From Acholoe squamosa (taxonomy: Eukaryota > Annelida > Polychaeta > Phyllodocida > Polynoidae): a DNA stretch of 64,000 nt. The notes under the pieces are model-generated. The model ran no database searches, was not told where the DNA came from, and worked only from the letters and a program-made list of their open reading frames with translations. How positions within the stretch are numbered: the first letter of the stretch is position 1; the number at the start of each line of letters is the position of its first letter. Shown here in pieces: positions 62,201 to 64,000 of the stretch. The stretch is from positions 20,104,061-20,168,060 of the forward strand of contig OX439050.1 of the NCBI GenBank assembly GCA_949317995.1. The letters are read 5' to 3'. A program made the translations under genes and the position numbers.

Positions 62201-62707
62201 GACACGGCCCAGAATCACCCGTTCGGTTGCGCCTCCCACCACCTCCGTAGCAACGCTCACTATCCTGCAACTGCCATCCACGACCTCCCTTGGCCATAAC
62301 AACTTGCCTTCTGCTAGGTTTATGGTGGCCCGCGTCTCCCGCAGAAAATCGGCGCCCAGGAGCCCTGACGCCGCAATGTCAGCGATAATAAATGAAGCGC
62401 GTTCATTCCTTGACCCGCATTGCAGGACCGTAGAAACCTTGCCCTCCACCTGGAGTGGTTTTCCATCGGCGGTGTGAAATGCCGAAGTGACCGGAGCCAC
62501 CTGTCCAGGGGATCCCGCCCCCTTCCACCATGCCGTGGACAACAAGTTGCTAGTTGCCCTGGTGTCCACCACGAGATGGATGGATTGTCCCCATAGCACC
62601 CCCTCCACCTCTAGGCCGTTTCCGCTCTTTTCTTTCCGTCCCAGCCATTCTCTCTGCCTTTCGACCCCCTGGGCCTCCCCCCGGCTGGCGGGGGAGACCC
62701 CGTCTAG
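59072..62707 (-). CDS. pol: pol polyprotein: protease, reverse transcriptase, RNase H, integrase
   Basis: Entered from gag by -1 frameshift; no ATG opens it. Residues are counted from the GTG at 62608. Protease: VVDTRATS at 13-20, with Arg in place of the Gly of the aspartic-protease DTG, and GLLGADFL at 82-89. Reverse transcriptase about 290-480: D367 in STIDLASGY and Y429-LDD-432. RNase H about 570-690: D578, E619, D644 and D687. Integrase: zinc-binding H843, H850, C880 and C883, then D912, D972 and E1008, with 35 residues between the last two. This order defines Ty3/gypsy. At about residue 1104 a C12 run (plus strand 59286-59297) moves the reading into a non-homologous frame that ends at 59072, so the integrase C-terminal module is lost from this ORF. 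The protease change and the frame break suggest this copy is not autonomous. Confidence 0.95.
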   Translation of the reverse strand, partial: LDGVSPASRGEAQGVERQREWLGRKEKSGNGLEVEGVLWGQSIHLVVDTRATSNLLSTAWWKGAGSPGQVAPVTSAFHTADGKPLQVEGKVSTVLQCGSRNERASFIIADIAASGLLGADFLRETRATINLAEGKLLWPREVVDGSCRIVSVATEVVGGATERVILGRVSPEFEGEEVMVEGLPRVEGARGIRVGRTVSMPRGGEVPMLVCNPGPNPVTVYRGMHLGQVELVGKPVCRLVTEDNSGGSGASRDSTGDDLITVLLGGTKVEKDPVWIRLLERNRAAFQEGDEDMGHTDVVTHSINTGEAAPIKMAPRRLAPHRRAVVDQEVDKMLEQGVIEPASGPWASAVVLVKKKDGRVRFCVDYLRLNSVTVKDAYPLPRIDDSLDSKSGPCWFSTIDLASGYWQVSMEEDAKPKTAFVTHRGLFQFRVMPFGLCNAPGTFERLMEIVMRGLQWTVCLVYLDDIIVFSETLEGHAERLELVLGRLQEAGLKIKATKCQLVREQVSFLGHRIDRNGIGTDPEKIAAVSEWPVPTSVTEVRSFLGLCGYYRSFVPGFASIARPLSELTEKDKKFSWNRDCAEAFQVLKDKLVSAPILTYPMAEGRLLVDTDASNLGLGAVLTQVQDGRERPLAYASRTLSRCERNYCVTRRELLAVVFAVKKFRHYLVGRPVRIRTDHAALKWLASFKEPEGQVARWLQLLETFDHVIEHRPGKDHGNADGLSRRPCNQCGMGEPSGSPLFEDFSSEGAIDALAECRAVTRSEAATDRGAEERVGLEVTAEETDGIFMDQKEVWRQAQEGDPLLTRVRKWIEEGEVPSRDALSGEAYDVRALAAQVPRLRVEGGVLCRVWWEPGGRTFLQVVVPDSKKEEVLAGVHGAPLSCHFGRARSLRRFQQAYYWPDYRRDVVQWLASCPQCLSRKAAPHPPGAMMLHVPVAFPLERMAMDLMGPLPRTPRKNKHILIVMDYFTRWAEAVPLPDQEAETVARAFVTEVVCRLGPPGTIHTDQGRNFQARMFQEVHRLLGVAQTRTCPYNPKSNGLVERCNRTVESMLAMSVAEDQTDWDLQLPYVMAAYRSSVQASTNQTPNFLMLGRETLLPGNLLYPQPEFGGGKPDDYVDYAAELQGRMARGHAYALRLMGGGGGPSSGKELLHPGTGGAARGRGHSLLYGPPERSRQVPQVHVPLVRALENSQEPRGSCMGDPDGTEEEDSAL

Positions 62708-62713
62708 TTTCCC
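62674..62713 (-). promoter_or_regulatory. Programmed -1 ribosomal frameshift signal between gag and pol
   Basis: Minus strand 62713-62707 is GGGAAAC, read in gag frame as G GGA AAC, directly followed by the gag stop TAG (62706-62704). Slipping back one base reads GGG AAA CTA GAC and enters exactly the pol frame. Downstream, CTCCCCC (62696-62690) can pair with GGGGGAG (62681-62675) around an 8-base loop, 10 bases after the heptamer. A shorter GGGG/CCCC hairpin at 5 bases is the alternative. GGGAAAC followed by structure is an established simian type D retrovirus slip site. Confidence 0.88.
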
Positions 62714-64000
62714 GACGGCTTGCCCTCAGCATCCCTTTTCTTTGCCGCTTCCACTCCCTTCTTCCAGGCCGGGCAGTTACGTTTAAAGTGGTCTTCAGCC
62801 CCACACTCAAAGCATGACCTCCGCGGCCCCACCGGTGAGGTCCCGGTCTTGGGTACCTGGCCCCCTCTAATTTCGGTAGTTAGACCCGCCAGTCTTTCCT
62901 TGATCTCAGACATCTCCTCGGCCATGGACAGTGACGCGGCGCAGACCTGCTTTCTTTTCTCCCGCTCCTGTTTTAGGTATGCCTCCGCTTGTACCCCCCT
63001 CTCCACAGCCTGGAGCAAATTCTTTGTTTCTCCCTGATATATCCAGTTACGGAGTTCCCCATCATCTAAGCATTCCACGAACCTGTCCTTGGCCATCACG
63101 TCCACCGTTGTCGCGTCTGCGTTAGGGTATGACAGACGGACCAATCGGGATATCTCTTCGGATAACGTCTGGAGCTCTTCTCCCGGCTTCCTCACTCGGG
63201 TGCGGAGCAGGGCCTTGTACGACTCTACCTGGCTTTGAGGTTGGAACCGGTTTATCAGTGCCTCCCTCAACAGTTTGTACCCATTCTCTGATGCTGGTTT
63301 CACGGCTGCGAGCAACCGTCTCGCCACCCCCGACAAACTGATCCCTAGGAAGGTCCCTGCTTCTTTCTCTGACCATCGGTTGGCTAAGACACAGAGGTCA
63401 AAATGCGAGAGGAACTCCTCCAGGTCACCTGACCCGTCATACTTTCCCGGCATCACGATGGGCTTGCGGGCGGGGCTGTCACCCCCGGCCCCTGGGGCCT
63501 CCTCCCCAGGAGTAGGGAGATCCCCCACCCCCACTGGCGATGTACCCTCTCCCCTGTACTCGAATGAGGGGGTGTTCCTCCGATCCCTAGGTAGCTCCGG
63601 CCCTCTCCTCTCCTCCCACTGATCACCAGCTCCCGAGTTACCGCCTTCTGTTGTTCTCCCCGTTCTCTCTTGTTTCCGATAAGTATCCCCTCCGGTGGGA
63701 CCACCGGCTCCGCCGCTTGCACCACCGGGTGTACCACCGGACGCCCCACGGAACGGATTATAACCTCTCCTGGCGAAACTTCCACCAGCCCCAACTTGTG
63801 ATTTAGCCGCTCCGTCCAAGAGCTCCCCCAACTCCTTCTCCCCCGATCTATCCTCCTCTCTCTTCCATTCCTGCCAATTTGTAGCATCTTTCCGCACTCC
63901 ATACCACCTTTTACCACCACCGGTCAAGTCGGCGGAACCACCGGACGCCACCGGGCCGCCCTTTTGCATCTGTCTCCGAAATAATATCTTCTCGGCCACT
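62704..64000 (-). CDS. gag: gag polyprotein, N-terminal end outside the window
   Basis: Open from the right edge to TAG at 62704-62706, at least 432 codons; the codon at 63999 is GTG and the first ATG inside the window is at 63969, so the true start may lie outside. The first third is Gly/Arg-rich and low-complexity. The middle (from about PGKYDGSGDLEEFLSHFD, through ALINRFQPQS, to NWIYQGETKN) is the capsid-like Ty3/gypsy gag domain. Near the end is one CCHC zinc knuckle, CFECGAEDHFKRNC (C-x2-C-x4-H-x4-C, about residues 396-409 counted from 63999), the nucleocapsid RNA-binding motif. The protein assembles the particle and packages element RNA. No frame break is seen in the visible part. Confidence 0.93.
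   Translation of the reverse strand, partial: VAEKILFRRQMQKGGPVASGGSADLTGGGKRWYGVRKDATNWQEWKREEDRSGEKELGELLDGAAKSQVGAGGSFARRGYNPFRGASGGTPGGASGGAGGPTGGDTYRKQERTGRTTEGGNSGAGDQWEERRGPELPRDRRNTPSFEYRGEGTSPVGVGDLPTPGEEAPGAGGDSPARKPIVMPGKYDGSGDLEEFLSHFDLCVLANRWSEKEAGTFLGISLSGVARRLLAAVKPASENGYKLLREALINRFQPQSQVESYKALLRTRVRKPGEELQTLSEEISRLVRLSYPNADATTVDVMAKDRFVECLDDGELRNWIYQGETKNLLQAVERGVQAEAYLKQEREKRKQVCAASLSMAEEMSEIKERLAGLTTEIRGGQVPKTGTSPVGPRRSCFECGAEDHFKRNCPAWKKGVEAAKKRDAEGKPSGN

Larger units (their letters stand above)
55295..64000 (-). mobile_element. Ty3/gypsy LTR retrotransposon, minus strand, 5' end outside the window
   Basis: Order on the minus strand is gag, protease, reverse transcriptase, RNase H, integrase, third ORF, polypurine tract and 3' LTR. 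Integrase downstream of RNase H is the Ty3/gypsy (Metaviridae) arrangement. The element interrupts a satellite monomer after GTGTATAT at 55294. The 5' LTR, primer-binding site and gag start lie beyond 64000, so the target duplication cannot be checked. The element is GC-rich, unlike the satellite. Visible lesions are protease DTR for DTG and a one-base frame change in the integrase C-terminal part; the rest of the frames are long and open, so insertion is fairly recent. Confidence 0.95.

Overview
The window is animal-type nuclear DNA: a megasatellite-like heterochromatic array carrying two nested transposable elements. Evidence for an animal host is the multi-exon transposase gene with GT-AG introns, a Ty3/gypsy LTR retrotransposon of metazoan type, and about 46 kb of AT-rich tandem satellite. 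I cannot name the species; an aquatic invertebrate, lancelet-like animal or fish are all possible. I see no single-copy host gene, rRNA, tRNA or CRISPR array.

Layout. (1) 1-9864: satellite of about 326-332 bp monomers, roughly 30 copies, running off the left edge. (2) 9865-18856: an 8,992-bp DNA transposon inserted into one monomer. It has about 25-bp imperfect terminal inverted repeats. A 15-16 bp motif (GTTACGTACGTGAGGT and its reverse complement) occurs about 19 times in the two subterminal regions and in an intron. It also has a spliced transposase gene (exons at 11855-12115, 12322-12633, 12888-13132 and 13666-16324, in frame, 1,158 aa) and a 5 x 372-bp tandem array downstream of the gene. 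An optional stop-containing exon (13302-13338) may give a short 283-aa product. (3) 18857-55294: satellite again, roughly 111 monomers, organised into nested higher-order repeats of 2, 3, 5, 6, 8 and 10 monomers. (4) 55295-64000: the 3' part of a minus-strand Ty3/gypsy retrotransposon inserted into the array. It comprises the 3' LTR (55295-55710), polypurine tract, a third ORF with two C2H2-like zinc fingers, pol (protease-RT-RNase H-integrase) and gag, which runs off the right edge.

How the parts work. In the DNA transposon the long product has a basic helical N-terminus, a helix-turn-helix-like segment, a Cys/His cluster, an acidic DDE-like core and a C-terminal Cys-rich/SH3-like end. The repeated motif is the natural candidate for its binding site. 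In the retrotransposon, gag ends in a textbook -1 frameshift site (GGGAAAC directly before UAG, followed by a GC hairpin) that leads exactly into the pol frame. Two lesions are visible in this copy: protease DTG is DTR, and a C12 homopolymer shifts the integrase C-terminus out of frame. The third ORF lies where an envelope gene would lie but has no signal peptide or membrane segment.

The most unusual points are the motif-rich transposon with its phase-matched alternative exon, the zinc-finger third ORF, and the satellite palindrome that shrinks by nested central deletions while staying palindromic.
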